In this document: one piece after another, positions 8,632 to 16,978 of the stretch | Position numbering within the stretch: position 1 is the stretch's first letter | Layout: each line of letters starts with the position of its first letter | DNA from: Phormidium sp. SL48-SHIP | GTDB taxonomy: Bacteria; Cyanobacteriota; Cyanobacteriia; Cyanobacteriales; Geitlerinemataceae | NCBI GenBank assembly: GCA_004299065.1 | Contig: SIHH01000012.1 | Span: forward strand, 1 to 33,167 | Length of the DNA stretch: 33,167 bases | Direction of reading: 5' to 3' | Notes under the pieces: generated by a model | Database searches by the model: none | Seen by the model: the letters and a program-made list of their open reading frames with translations, nothing else | Told to the model about the DNA's origin: nothing | Made by a program: the position numbers and the translations under genes

Positions 8632-10821
8632 GTGAGTTATTGCATTAACCCCCAATGCCCTAGCCCCGAAGACGGGATCGATCCAAAAGACACCGTTTGT
8701 CCTCACTGCGGGTCAGACTTAGTCTTTCAGAATCGCTATCGCATTAACCGGCTCTTAGGGACTGGGGGGTTTGGAAAAACCTTTGAAGCCCTTGACAGGA
8801 GGGAGCTAAAGGTGATCAAGGTTCTCTTCAAAAATCATCCCAAAGCGGTCACCCTCTTTCAACAAGAAGCCAAAGTTCTCAGTCGTCTCGAACATCCTGG
8901 GATTCCCAAAGTCGACCCCGACGGCTACTTTACCTACACCCCACCCGACAGTGACGACCCCGTCCATTGTCTGGTGATGGAAAAAATCGAAGGCTTGAAC
9001 CTGGTCGAATGGCTTGAACAACGCAACAACAAGCCCATCGACAAAAAACAGACCGTCGAATGGCTCGAACAACTCGTCGAGATCCTCGAACAAGTCCACC
9101 AACAGCACTACTTCCACCGGGACATCAAACCCCAAAACATCATGCGCCGGCCCACCGGGCAATTGGTCTTAATCGACTTTGGCACCGCCCGCGAAGTGAC
9201 CGGAACCTACCTCAACAAAGTCGGCGGCGGCCAAAACGTCACCGAAATCATCTCCGCCGGCTATAGTCCTCCCGAGCAAATTAACGGTAAAGCCGTCCCT
9301 CAGTCTGACTTCTACGCCTTGGGGCGCACCTTTGTCTATCTGATGACCGGCAAAAAGCCCACGGAATTTCCCGAAAATCCCCGGACCGGCAAACTTCTCT
9401 GGCGTGAAGGCGCCCCACAAATTCCCGAAGCCCTCGGAGATGTCATCGATTACCTGATGGCGCCGTTTCCCGGAAATCGGCCCCAACATGCCCAGATGAT
9501 TCTCAATTGTCTGGCCGAAGCCGAACCGGCGATCGCCTCGACAAAATCCACCCTCACCCTCTCGTTTCAACGCAAACCCAAAACCCCATCCGGGAATGGG
9601 GGCACAAAAACTAGCCAGCGGGGAGGCAATTCCACCCTCTCCCCCGGTCATTCCGGGAGCCGCAACTCCCGTAATACCAACTCCCCCGGTCAGACCTCCT
9701 CCTCCCAGAGCCAGAGTGGTCGCACTCATCACTCCACCTCGTCAGCCCAAACTCGACGACTGCCCCGACTGCCCCGGCCTCAACTACACTTCAGTTGGCA
9801 GCCCCTCATTGCCCTTCTGGTGGCTGTCATCGCCCTCAGCCAGGGCTATGGCTATTGGCGCTATGGATTCTTCCCCGCCAATCCCTGGCAATTGATATTA
9901 GCCTTCCCAAGTGCCTCGTTCCTCAATACGGTTATGTCTCGTCACGCCGGGGAAGTGCAAGCCTTAGCCATCTCACCCGACGGAACCTTGCTCACCAGCG
10001 GTCATTACCAAGACCTGGATTTGATTGCCACTCGCAACAATATCGTCCTGCAAACCCGCTCCGTTCACGAGTCTTGGATTCGGGCCATTCTCATTACCCC
10101 GGATGGAAATAGCCTCATTACGGCCAGCGACGATGCCAGTATTCGGATTTGGGATTTGCGCACCGCCATTCGCCGCTTTACCCTCAGCGGCCATAATGGC
10201 CCGATCAATGCCCTAGCCCTCTCAGCCAATGGAGATCAGCTCGTGAGTGCCGGTGAGGATGGAACAGTACGCATTTGGGATGTCGCCCGCGGCCGGGTTG
10301 ACCATGTTTTATCGGGACATACCGGGCCAGTCAATGCTTTGGCCCTCTCCTCGGATGGACAGACCGTCGTCAGCGGTGGAGATGACCAAACCCTACGCAT
10401 TTGGGATGTCCAACGGGGGGTACAAATTCGCTCTCTGACGGGACATGAGGGAGCCATTCAGGCAGTGGCCTTGTCCGCTGATGATACTTTGATTGCTAGT
10501 GCCGCAGAAGGGGACTCAGTGCGCTTATGGAATGTCTTTCCCGGTGCCGAGATCTTTCGCCTGCAAGAGACGGATGTGTCAGTGCGTGAGTTGGCCTTTT
10601 CCCCCGACGGTGCGTATCTGATTGGGGCGGGGCAACCGCTCTATATTTGGAACCTCGAAACGGGCGATCGCCCCTATGTTTTACGGGGCCACAGTCAGGA
10701 CATTAGCAGTTTGATCTTCACTCCTGATGGTCGTCAAATGATTACGGCGTCACCCGACGGAACCATTAAGCGTTGGAACTTTCCCGGACTGATCCCCGAT
10801 CAAGCAAGTTCTCAAGATTGA
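8632..10821 (+). CDS. Zinc-ribbon Ser/Thr protein kinase with TM helix and WD40 propeller
   Basis: This is a 729-residue Hanks-type kinase of the cyanobacterial WD40-fused class. Residues 4-26 hold paired cysteines (CINPQC and CPHCG), a likely zinc ribbon. The kinase domain follows, with a glycine loop LLGTGGFGKTFEA, Lys63, HRDIKPQN (His162-Asp164), DFG at Asp182 and a SAGYSPPEQ activation segment; all catalytic residues are intact. A Ser/Gly/Gln-rich linker spans about 305-380 and a TM helix about 388-410. About seven WD40 blades follow (about 438-725), with repeated GH and IRIWD-type endings. The single TM helix would put the propeller on the far side of the membrane from the kinase. The start is GTG 8632. 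The substrate is unknown. Confidence 0.93.
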   Translation: MSYCINPQCPSPEDGIDPKDTVCPHCGSDLVFQNRYRINRLLGTGGFGKTFEALDRRELKVIKVLFKNHPKAVTLFQQEAKVLSRLEHPGIPKVDPDGYFTYTPPDSDDPVHCLVMEKIEGLNLVEWLEQRNNKPIDKKQTVEWLEQLVEILEQVHQQHYFHRDIKPQNIMRRPTGQLVLIDFGTAREVTGTYLNKVGGGQNVTEIISAGYSPPEQINGKAVPQSDFYALGRTFVYLMTGKKPTEFPENPRTGKLLWREGAPQIPEALGDVIDYLMAPFPGNRPQHAQMILNCLAEAEPAIASTKSTLTLSFQRKPKTPSGNGGTKTSQRGGNSTLSPGHSGSRNSRNTNSPGQTSSSQSQSGRTHHSTSSAQTRRLPRLPRPQLHFSWQPLIALLVAVIALSQGYGYWRYGFFPANPWQLILAFPSASFLNTVMSRHAGEVQALAISPDGTLLTSGHYQDLDLIATRNNIVLQTRSVHESWIRAILITPDGNSLITASDDASIRIWDLRTAIRRFTLSGHNGPINALALSANGDQLVSAGEDGTVRIWDVARGRVDHVLSGHTGPVNALALSSDGQTVVSGGDDQTLRIWDVQRGVQIRSLTGHEGAIQAVALSADDTLIASAAEGDSVRLWNVFPGAEIFRLQETDVSVRELAFSPDGAYLIGAGQPLYIWNLETGDRPYVLRGHSQDISSLIFTPDGRQMITASPDGTIKRWNFPGLIPDQASSQD

Positions 10822-10837
10822 AGGCCAAAAATAAAAC

Positions 10838-10862
10838 CTGTGAAGGGGAATCCCCCTCACAG
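10838..10862 (+). terminator. Stem-loop after the kinase gene
   Basis: CTGTGA-A-GGGG pairs with CCCC-C-TCACAG around AAT, 17 bases after the kinase stop. The following bases have no long T run, so termination efficiency is uncertain; it may instead protect the 3' end. Confidence 0.5.
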
Positions 10863-11107
10863 ATTGTTCTAGATATGTCCCGAGTCGTTTTGCGTTCCGA
10901 CTGTATGAACCGATGATAGACGATGGGGGAAACGATCGTAGTCTATCTTAAGGTAGAGATCTCATTGACATCCTCAATCATCACCTGTTGATGACGGTGG
11001 TCTGTACTGCATCATATCCCTCCTGATCAGGCTCTGCCTTGCGTCTTCCTTGGGCTAAGCCATTTCCAGGAAAATGCACAGGACACTAAGATTCCTTGTT
11101 AAATTTT

Positions 11108-12100
11108 ATGTCAACCACACCTTTGTCAGTCAATATTGTCGCTCAGGATAACGCCTCTGGACTGACTCGTGATGTCCAGATTATCATGGAGGCCTTAAAC
11201 TCTCCAGACTTTGAGCTGTCTTGGTGTTCGGCGTGTCGCCCCGGATTACGACATCAGTTCCCTCGGCAAATGATGGCTCGCCTCGAACAACTCTTGTATC
11301 GAGCTCGCTATCAGCAGCCTCGCTATGACGTTAATCTTTTTGTTGAAGGGGTGGTTCCCTGGTGGTTTCCGTTTGCCCGCTTTAACCTCTTGATTCCTAA
11401 CCAAGACTGGTTTCATGGCTATTGGCAACCCTATCTCAAGTACTTTGATTATATTCTCTGCAAAACTCACCTCGCCGAGAGAGTGTTTAGCCCTTGGGGA
11501 AAAACCTACTATATTGGGTTTACCAGTAGCGATCGCCGCGATTGGCAAATTACCCCCAACTACGATATGGCCTTTCACCTCGGCAGCGATCGCGTCCGTC
11601 TCGGAACTAAACTGATCTTACAGGTTTGGCAACAGCACCCCGAATTTCCTCAACTCACACTGATTTCCAAAAATTTACCTCCGACAACACAACGGGCTAA
11701 AAACATTAATATCATCAATCAATTTATCCCCGAACCCTATCTCATTCGCCTACAAAATCAACATGGCGTGCATATTTATGCCACCCGCATTGAAGGTTTT
11801 GGCCATCGTATTATGGAAGCCATGAGTGCGAGCGCTGCCACCCTTACCACGGACGCTCCCCCGATGAATGAGTTAGTCACTCCCGAACGAGGCTTACTCA
11901 TTCCCTACAGCACAACGAAACCCCAAAATTGGGGAACATGCTATTATGTTAACGTTGCAGGCTTAACTAAAACCCTTGAAACTCTCTGGGGAAGCACAAC
12001 TCAGACTCGCCAAACCTGGGGGGAACAGGGACGAGCCTATTACGAAGACAGTCGTCGAGGTTTCCAGCAGCGCCTTCTAACCATTCTGAAAAACTTATAA
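11108..12100 (+). CDS. Glycosyltransferase, GT4-like (GT-B fold)
   Basis: The 330-residue protein has a weakly conserved acceptor-side N-terminal half and a clearer sugar-nucleotide half: FHLGSD, LTLISKNLPP, then IYATRIEGFGHRIMEAMSASAATLTTDAPP. The last segment is the EX7E-type region of GT4 enzymes. Residues 60-125 contain a hydrophobic WWFPFARFNLLIPNQDWF stretch typical of proteins annotated as family 1 glycosyltransferases. The donor and acceptor cannot be deduced. I start at ATG 11108; a TTG at 11096 would add four residues. It is monocistronic as far as visible: more than 280 bases separate it from the kinase gene, and the next gene is convergent. Confidence 0.8.
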   Translation: MSTTPLSVNIVAQDNASGLTRDVQIIMEALNSPDFELSWCSACRPGLRHQFPRQMMARLEQLLYRARYQQPRYDVNLFVEGVVPWWFPFARFNLLIPNQDWFHGYWQPYLKYFDYILCKTHLAERVFSPWGKTYYIGFTSSDRRDWQITPNYDMAFHLGSDRVRLGTKLILQVWQQHPEFPQLTLISKNLPPTTQRAKNINIINQFIPEPYLIRLQNQHGVHIYATRIEGFGHRIMEAMSASAATLTTDAPPMNELVTPERGLLIPYSTTKPQNWGTCYYVNVAGLTKTLETLWGSTTQTRQTWGEQGRAYYEDSRRGFQQRLLTILKNL

Positions 12101-12198
12101 ACACGAGGTTTTCAGGATTGGCAAAGTTTCCCAATTTTCATCAATAAACCGGGGAGTGCATAACCGACAAAAAATAAGCCCCTAACGAGAGGTTTTAA

Positions 12199-14133
12199 TT
12201 AGTCATGGAGAATCCCCTCAGCCGCAAATCGTCCCAACGCCAACAACGGGAAGTAAAGCCGATAATAGTCATAACGCAGATAAAAATGACTCGGAAAACC
12301 CGTTCCCGTAAACCAGGACTCTTGCCAGGTTCCATCGGGCTGTTGCGTCTCAATTAAATAGTCCACACCGCGCTGAATCGACGCTCGCCAGGGGTGGGCC
12401 GAGTCAACCTGCAACCCTTTGACAACAGCCATCAATCCCAATAGCGCCCAGGCCGTTTGCGAGGCGGTACTATCTCCCTCTCCCTTAAAACGAGGATGGT
12501 CATAACTCAGACAAGTTTCTCCCCAACCCCCATCAGCATTTTGCACCGCCAACAGCCAATTGGCTCCTCGCTCTAAAGCCAAACGGTGGCGTTGTGGGGT
12601 AATCAGGGCCAAGGCCGATAACGCGCCACTGGTTCCATAAATGTAGTTGACCCCCCAGCGGCCAAACCAAGACCCATCCTGCTCTTGTTCCCCTAACAGA
12701 TAGGCTAACGCCCGTTCAAACTGCTGTGAATACTCTTGTAAGGGGCTATCTGGGGCCTCGGAGTCTAACTCGGCCGCCATTTCTAACAATCGCGCTGTGA
12801 CATCGGCGGTGGGAGGGTCAATGGTGGCTTTTAGGTCACTGTAGGGAAGGGCGTTGAGCCAATCTTGGTCATTATCCCGATCGAACGCCGCCCAGCCACC
12901 ATTGGAACATTGCATGGATAGCATCCAACGAATCCCTCGTGTCAGGGCGGCCTGTTTCTGGGGTTCGTTGGGGAGTTGGGTTGGGTTCAAGGCCATCACC
13001 ACCACCGCTGAGTCATCTAAATCGGGATAGAAGCGATTGTCGAACTCAAAGGCCCAACCTCCGGGTTCAGCGGTGGGGTTTTTCACAGACCAATCGCCGT
13101 AATCGAGGATTTGTTGCTGGAGAAGCCAGGTTGCCCCCTTGACAATACGCGCATCATCTGGATCGATTCCTGATTCGACCAGCGATCGCACCACCCAGGC
13201 CGTATCCCAAACCGGTGAGATACAAGGCTGCACCCAATAGTGCTGTTCTGTTTCTACCCCAAAACGGGCGATCGCCTCAAACCCTCGTTGCACAACTGGG
13301 TCCGCCAGATCATAGTTCAAACTGCGCAACGCCAACATCGAGTTCAGCATCGCCGGAATAATCCCCCCCCAGTCGCCGCTGGCTTCCTGGCGTTCAATCA
13401 CCCACTGTTCGGCGGCTTTCAACCCCTGTTCCCGGAACGGAACCAGGTTGAGGGTTTCTCCCAGCTTGAAGAGATTGTCGAGTTCCACAAAGCTATCACT
13501 CCAGTCACCCTGACGAGGTAACTCAAAGCGGGCCGCATTAACCCCCTCCGCATAGAGTTCATCGAGAGAAACCTGGGGATTGAGGCGATACACCGGTTTT
13601 TGGTCAAAGACAATTAACAGAGGAACCGTACTTCCCCGCGCCCAACTGGACATATCATAAATACTAAACGGGGCTTCACCTGGAAGGAGCATAATCCAAG
13701 CTGGAATCGAAGGAATCCCGCGCCAGTCATAGGCTCCCATCAAGGCCAGGTGCATCTTCGTAAAGATGCGAGTTTTGCTAATTCCCCCTTTCGCCAAGAT
13801 AAACTGTTTGGCCTTGACTAAAGCTGGGTCATCTTGGGGAACCCCTAACAGCCGCAATCCCAGATAGGCTTCCACGGAAGTACTCAGTTCGCCACCATCC
13901 CCCCGGAACAGTTCCCAACCCCCATGATCGCGTTGTTCATCTCGGAAGAACTGTTCGGCTTTATTCCAGGGTAAACGGTCTTCGAGTCCCCAAATTTTAT
14001 GCAGCAGAATCACCTCCGCCAGCATGGTGACATTGGATTCGAGATCCGCCCACCAATAGCCCTGGGGATGTTGCTGATTGAGGAGATAAGTTTGGGTTGC
14101 ACGAATGCTTTTTTGAAGCTGATTAGTATCCAT
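12199..14133 (-). CDS. shc: Squalene-hopene cyclase
   Basis: The enzyme cyclises squalene to hopene/hopanol at the membrane, the committed step to hopanoids. The 644-residue length is normal. Several QW-type repeats are visible (for example QQHPQGYWWADL, MQCSNGGWAAFD, VQNADGGWGETCLSYD, TQQPDGTWQESWFTGTGFP). The catalytic acid motif appears at residues 371-375 as DLDDS; most bacterial cyclases have DxDDT followed by A. The essential central Asp is present. ATG 14133 gives a standard N-terminus. Upstream on the same strand is the Gfo/Idh/MocA gene, about 140 bases away and separated by a hairpin, so the two may be transcribed separately. Confidence 0.95.
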   Translation of the reverse strand: MDTNQLQKSIRATQTYLLNQQHPQGYWWADLESNVTMLAEVILLHKIWGLEDRLPWNKAEQFFRDEQRDHGGWELFRGDGGELSTSVEAYLGLRLLGVPQDDPALVKAKQFILAKGGISKTRIFTKMHLALMGAYDWRGIPSIPAWIMLLPGEAPFSIYDMSSWARGSTVPLLIVFDQKPVYRLNPQVSLDELYAEGVNAARFELPRQGDWSDSFVELDNLFKLGETLNLVPFREQGLKAAEQWVIERQEASGDWGGIIPAMLNSMLALRSLNYDLADPVVQRGFEAIARFGVETEQHYWVQPCISPVWDTAWVVRSLVESGIDPDDARIVKGATWLLQQQILDYGDWSVKNPTAEPGGWAFEFDNRFYPDLDDSAVVVMALNPTQLPNEPQKQAALTRGIRWMLSMQCSNGGWAAFDRDNDQDWLNALPYSDLKATIDPPTADVTARLLEMAAELDSEAPDSPLQEYSQQFERALAYLLGEQEQDGSWFGRWGVNYIYGTSGALSALALITPQRHRLALERGANWLLAVQNADGGWGETCLSYDHPRFKGEGDSTASQTAWALLGLMAVVKGLQVDSAHPWRASIQRGVDYLIETQQPDGTWQESWFTGTGFPSHFYLRYDYYRLYFPLLALGRFAAEGILHD

Positions 14134-14186
14134 GAGTTATCTAAAAAAAATTGCGATCGCCGCCATCCAAATTAGGCAAAAAGCTG

Positions 14187-14216
14187 GGTAAAATCCCCAC
14201 CACAGGAGATTTTACC
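14187..14216 (-). terminator. Hairpin between the oxidoreductase and shc genes
   Basis: GGTAAAATC (14187-14195) pairs perfectly with GATTTTACC (14208-14216). Read on the minus strand it follows the oxidoreductase stop and is followed within a few bases by a TTTTT, so it could end that transcript before shc. Confidence 0.5.
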
Positions 14217-14272
14217 TCAGATTTTAGAGTTCCGAGTTTAGACGACGCTTAGACGAAAACGGGAGCTAAACC

Positions 14273-15379
14273 TTAACGCAGGACATCATCTAAACTCGGA
14301 ACATCAAGCCAACCTTGATGTTGACTCGATTCATGAGTTAAATCCATCAATAATTGGGAATAGACCCCCTCGCGGAACGACGGTGCGATCGCCACCCCAC
14401 TATCAATCCCTTGAACCCAACGATCAATGGTTCGTAAAAACGGAGCCAATCGTCCATCGGGATAACTGCGAGGAAACACTAAACGTTCTGGAATATCCAA
14501 TTCCAATGGTGGTTTTCCACCGGTAGACCCCAATAACTTAAAGCCATGCACATAATCCTTTTGATTATGACTTCCCAGAATCAGAGTTCCCGCATCTCCA
14601 TAGACTTCTAGCCAATGGCCTCGTCCGGCGTAGGTCACTGAACTGATACTCACCTGACAGGGAGTTCCATCAGCCAACTCCAGGGTTAACAGCGCCGTAT
14701 CATCAGCATCGACCGGTTTCAGGATACCACCCTCATTGGGGTCTGGGCGTTCAGAAATGGCCGTCGTCACTTGAGCAAAGAGTCGTTGTACCGGACCAAA
14801 CAACCAGGCAATATAATCAAAGGTATGAGACCCTAACGCTCCCAAAGCGCCGCCTCCCTTGTCTTTTTGCGCGTACCAGTTCCAACCCCGTTCCGGATTG
14901 GCGCGACTCGACATCAACCAGTCAATTTTGATCAGTCGCTTCTGGCCCACATAGCCTTCTTCGAGGAGTTCCGCCAGACGCATCCAGGTGGGAACGCCGC
15001 GATATTCAAAATCCATGGCCGCCACAATTCCCTGATCTTGGGCCAAATGATGGAGGGTTTTGGCTTCGGCCAGGTTCAGGGCCATCGGCTTTTCGAGGAG
15101 GACATGTTTCCCAGCCGCAATGGCCTGTTGGGCCATTTCCGCATGGAGAAACGGCGGCGTCGCGATACTCACCGCATCAATATCCGGGGAATTGAACAAC
15201 TCCTCCAGAGAACTATAGGCCTGGGGGATGTTGAACTCACTAGCCACCGCTTGGGCCTTGGCCGCATCGCGATGATACACCCCTTCAACCTTGGTGCGAT
15301 GGTGAATCTGAAAACCGGGAATATGGACTTTTTGCCCAAATCCTGTCCCAATGACCGCAACCTTAATATCTCCGTTCAT
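14273..15379 (-). CDS. Gfo/Idh/MocA-family NAD(P)-dependent oxidoreductase
   Basis: The 368-residue protein starts with a Rossmann dinucleotide-binding motif (VAVIGTGFGQKVH). The family signature AGKHVLLEKPMALNLAEA follows, whose Glu-Lys-Pro contributes the catalytic lysine. GGGALGALGSHTFDYIAWLFG comes from the substrate-binding C-terminal domain. These enzymes oxidise or reduce sugars, inositols or related compounds; the substrate cannot be inferred. ATG 15379 is well placed before MNGDIKVAVIG. The gene lies 53 bases downstream of gshB on the same strand, so co-transcription with gshB is possible. Confidence 0.88.
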   Translation of the reverse strand: MNGDIKVAVIGTGFGQKVHIPGFQIHHRTKVEGVYHRDAAKAQAVASEFNIPQAYSSLEELFNSPDIDAVSIATPPFLHAEMAQQAIAAGKHVLLEKPMALNLAEAKTLHHLAQDQGIVAAMDFEYRGVPTWMRLAELLEEGYVGQKRLIKIDWLMSSRANPERGWNWYAQKDKGGGALGALGSHTFDYIAWLFGPVQRLFAQVTTAISERPDPNEGGILKPVDADDTALLTLELADGTPCQVSISSVTYAGRGHWLEVYGDAGTLILGSHNQKDYVHGFKLLGSTGGKPPLELDIPERLVFPRSYPDGRLAPFLRTIDRWVQGIDSGVAIAPSFREGVYSQLLMDLTHESSQHQGWLDVPSLDDVLR

Positions 15380-15432
15380 AACATCTCACTAATCTTTCAA
15401 TACTCTATGGTGGCAGGGAGATGGCCGGGCGG

Positions 15433-16416
15433 CTAGTTTCCGTGACGCAACTGTTCGATGCGATCGCAGATCCAATTCACCACCGTCTCCCCTAACCGCA
15501 CATTATCGAGTAAGTCAATCTCCCGTACCCCCGTGGGACTGGTGACATTCACTTCGGTCAGATAGCCGCCAATGACATCAATGCCCACAAAGTACAATCC
15601 ATCTTGCCGCAACTGGGGCGCAACTTGCCGACAAATGTCCTGTTCTCGTTCGGTGATCTCCGCTTTCGCCACCCGTCCGCCGACGGCCATATTCCCCCGA
15701 AACTCCTCCCCAGTGGGAATCCGATTCACTGCACCGATGGGTTCCCCATCTAAAAGGATAATCCGTTTATCTCCCGCTTTGGCTTCCGGGAGATATTGCT
15801 GCACCATCACCGGAACTTGGCCGTTGAGGGTACTTAGTTCCACGAGAGAGTTGAGGTTAAAATCCCCCACCTGAATCATGAAAATCCCTTCCCCGGCTTT
15901 CCCTCCCAGGGGTTTGAGGATGGCTTTTTGGCGACGTTGCACAAAGCCACGAATCACGGATTTATCTTGCGTGACAATGGTTTCGGGAATGGCCTCGGGA
16001 AACTGCAAGGCGTACATCTTCTCGTTGGCGGTCCGCAAGCCTCGGGGATGGTTGAGGACTAAGGTTTTAGCCGGGTTCACATAGTCCAGGATATAGGTGG
16101 CATAGAGGTAGGGAACATTCACCGGCGGGTCCGTTCGCATTAACACCGCATCCATGGTCTCTAGGGGCTGCCAGATGGGGGATTCGACCTCATACCAGGG
16201 GTTGGCTGCCTGCCAATGACCGTCATGCTTTTCGACGGGGGTTAGGGTCACCGGAGACAGCCAACTATAGGCCACTCCATCCACGACACCTAATTGATTG
16301 GCTTGGGTGGTCCAGACTTCATGGCCGAGATGTTGGACGGCTTCCATGAAGGCGACGGTGGTATCGTGACCGGGTTCGAGGCTGTCTAGGGGGTCGAGGA
16401 TGAAGGCAAATTTCAC
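15433..16416 (-). CDS. gshB: Glutathione synthetase
   Basis: GshB is a cytosolic ATP-grasp ligase joining gamma-glutamylcysteine and glycine. Typical segments are FAFILDPLDSLEPGHDTT at the N-terminus, LMRTDPPVN, LNHPRGLRTANEKMYALQFP, AILKPLGGKAGEGIFMI (ATP binding), AKAGDKRIILLDGEP and EVNVTSPTGVREIDLLD. I choose the GTG at 16416 as start (VKFAFILDPL), giving 327 residues, close to known GshB. The frame stays open for another 70 codons upstream, but that part translates the TTCCC repeat into FPVP repeats and overlaps the divergent VOC upstream region, so it is not coding. Confidence 0.93.
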   Translation of the reverse strand: MKFAFILDPLDSLEPGHDTTVAFMEAVQHLGHEVWTTQANQLGVVDGVAYSWLSPVTLTPVEKHDGHWQAANPWYEVESPIWQPLETMDAVLMRTDPPVNVPYLYATYILDYVNPAKTLVLNHPRGLRTANEKMYALQFPEAIPETIVTQDKSVIRGFVQRRQKAILKPLGGKAGEGIFMIQVGDFNLNSLVELSTLNGQVPVMVQQYLPEAKAGDKRIILLDGEPIGAVNRIPTGEEFRGNMAVGGRVAKAEITEREQDICRQVAPQLRQDGLYFVGIDVIGGYLTEVNVTSPTGVREIDLLDNVRLGETVVNWICDRIEQLRHGN

Positions 16417-16470
16417 GGCGGCATTCGTTTTGAGATCTGACTCCTGGTATTTTGCCTTATTTTGGGGGGG

Positions 16471-16520
16471 ACAGGGAACAGGGAACACCGGAACAGGGAA
16501 CACCGGAACTGGGAACAGGG
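16471..16520. repeat. Short tandem GGGAACA/CCGGAAC repeat (STRR-like)
   Basis: Units such as ACAGGGAACAGGGAACACC and GGAACAGGGAACACCGGAAC repeat here, the reverse orientation of the tract at 1472-1511. It sits between the divergent gshB and VOC genes. Confidence 0.75.
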
Positions 16521-16618
16521 GGAGATGGGTTGGGGCGATTGGTATACTTTTGAGTAGGGTTGATTGTGTTCCCTTGCTGTTGGGACTGACTCTTTGTTTA
16601 GGATTGGCGATCGCTACA

Positions 16619-16978
16619 ATGACCATTACTGGATATCGACATACTGCAATTCTTGTCTCTGACCTCAGCCGCGCGGAACGCTTCTATGGTGAGGTGTTGG
16701 GACTCACGCCGGTGGAACGGCCCCTGTCCTTTCCGGGAACTTGGTATCAAATTGGGGCCATGCAATTGCATCTGATTGTTTCGGAGTCTGTCTCGACGGA
16801 CTTGGCCTCTGAGAAATGGGGCCGTAATCCTCATGTGGCCTTTGCGATTGATGACCTCGATCGCACCCTAGACCGCTTACAGGCCGCTGGCTGTCCGCTG
16901 CAACGGAGTGCGTCGGGACGACCGGCCTTGTTTACCCGAGACCCTGATGGCAATATCATCGAACTCAGCGCCGAATGA
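16619..16978 (+). CDS. VOC (glyoxalase/bleomycin resistance fold) family protein
   Basis: This 119-residue single-domain protein begins MTITGYRHTAILVSDLSRAERFY. It has the paired beta-alpha-beta-beta-beta modules of the vicinal oxygen chelate fold. Potential metal ligands are His8, the His in MQLHLIV, the His in NPHVAF and the Glu in NIIELSAE, so a divalent metal enzyme is plausible. Possible roles include dioxygenase, glyoxalase or thiol transferase; the substrate is unknown. An upstream open frame from 16400 includes the repeat tract and is not convincing. Its stop overlaps the next gene's start (ATGA at 16975-16978), indicating translational coupling with the recombinase-like gene. It is divergent from gshB. 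Confidence 0.85.
   Translation: MTITGYRHTAILVSDLSRAERFYGEVLGLTPVERPLSFPGTWYQIGAMQLHLIVSESVSTDLASEKWGRNPHVAFAIDDLDRTLDRLQAAGCPLQRSASGRPALFTRDPDGNIIELSAE

Noticed and set aside
12106-12120. GAGGTTTTCAGGATTGG as a fourth copy of the small-element end
   Set aside because: Only about 12 bases match the 18289 left end, and no inverted partner or duplication is present nearby.
16417-16626. Extended N-terminus for glutathione synthetase
   Set aside because: The extra residues are translated repeat sequence and are absent from the typical start motif; GTG 16416 gives a normal-length protein.
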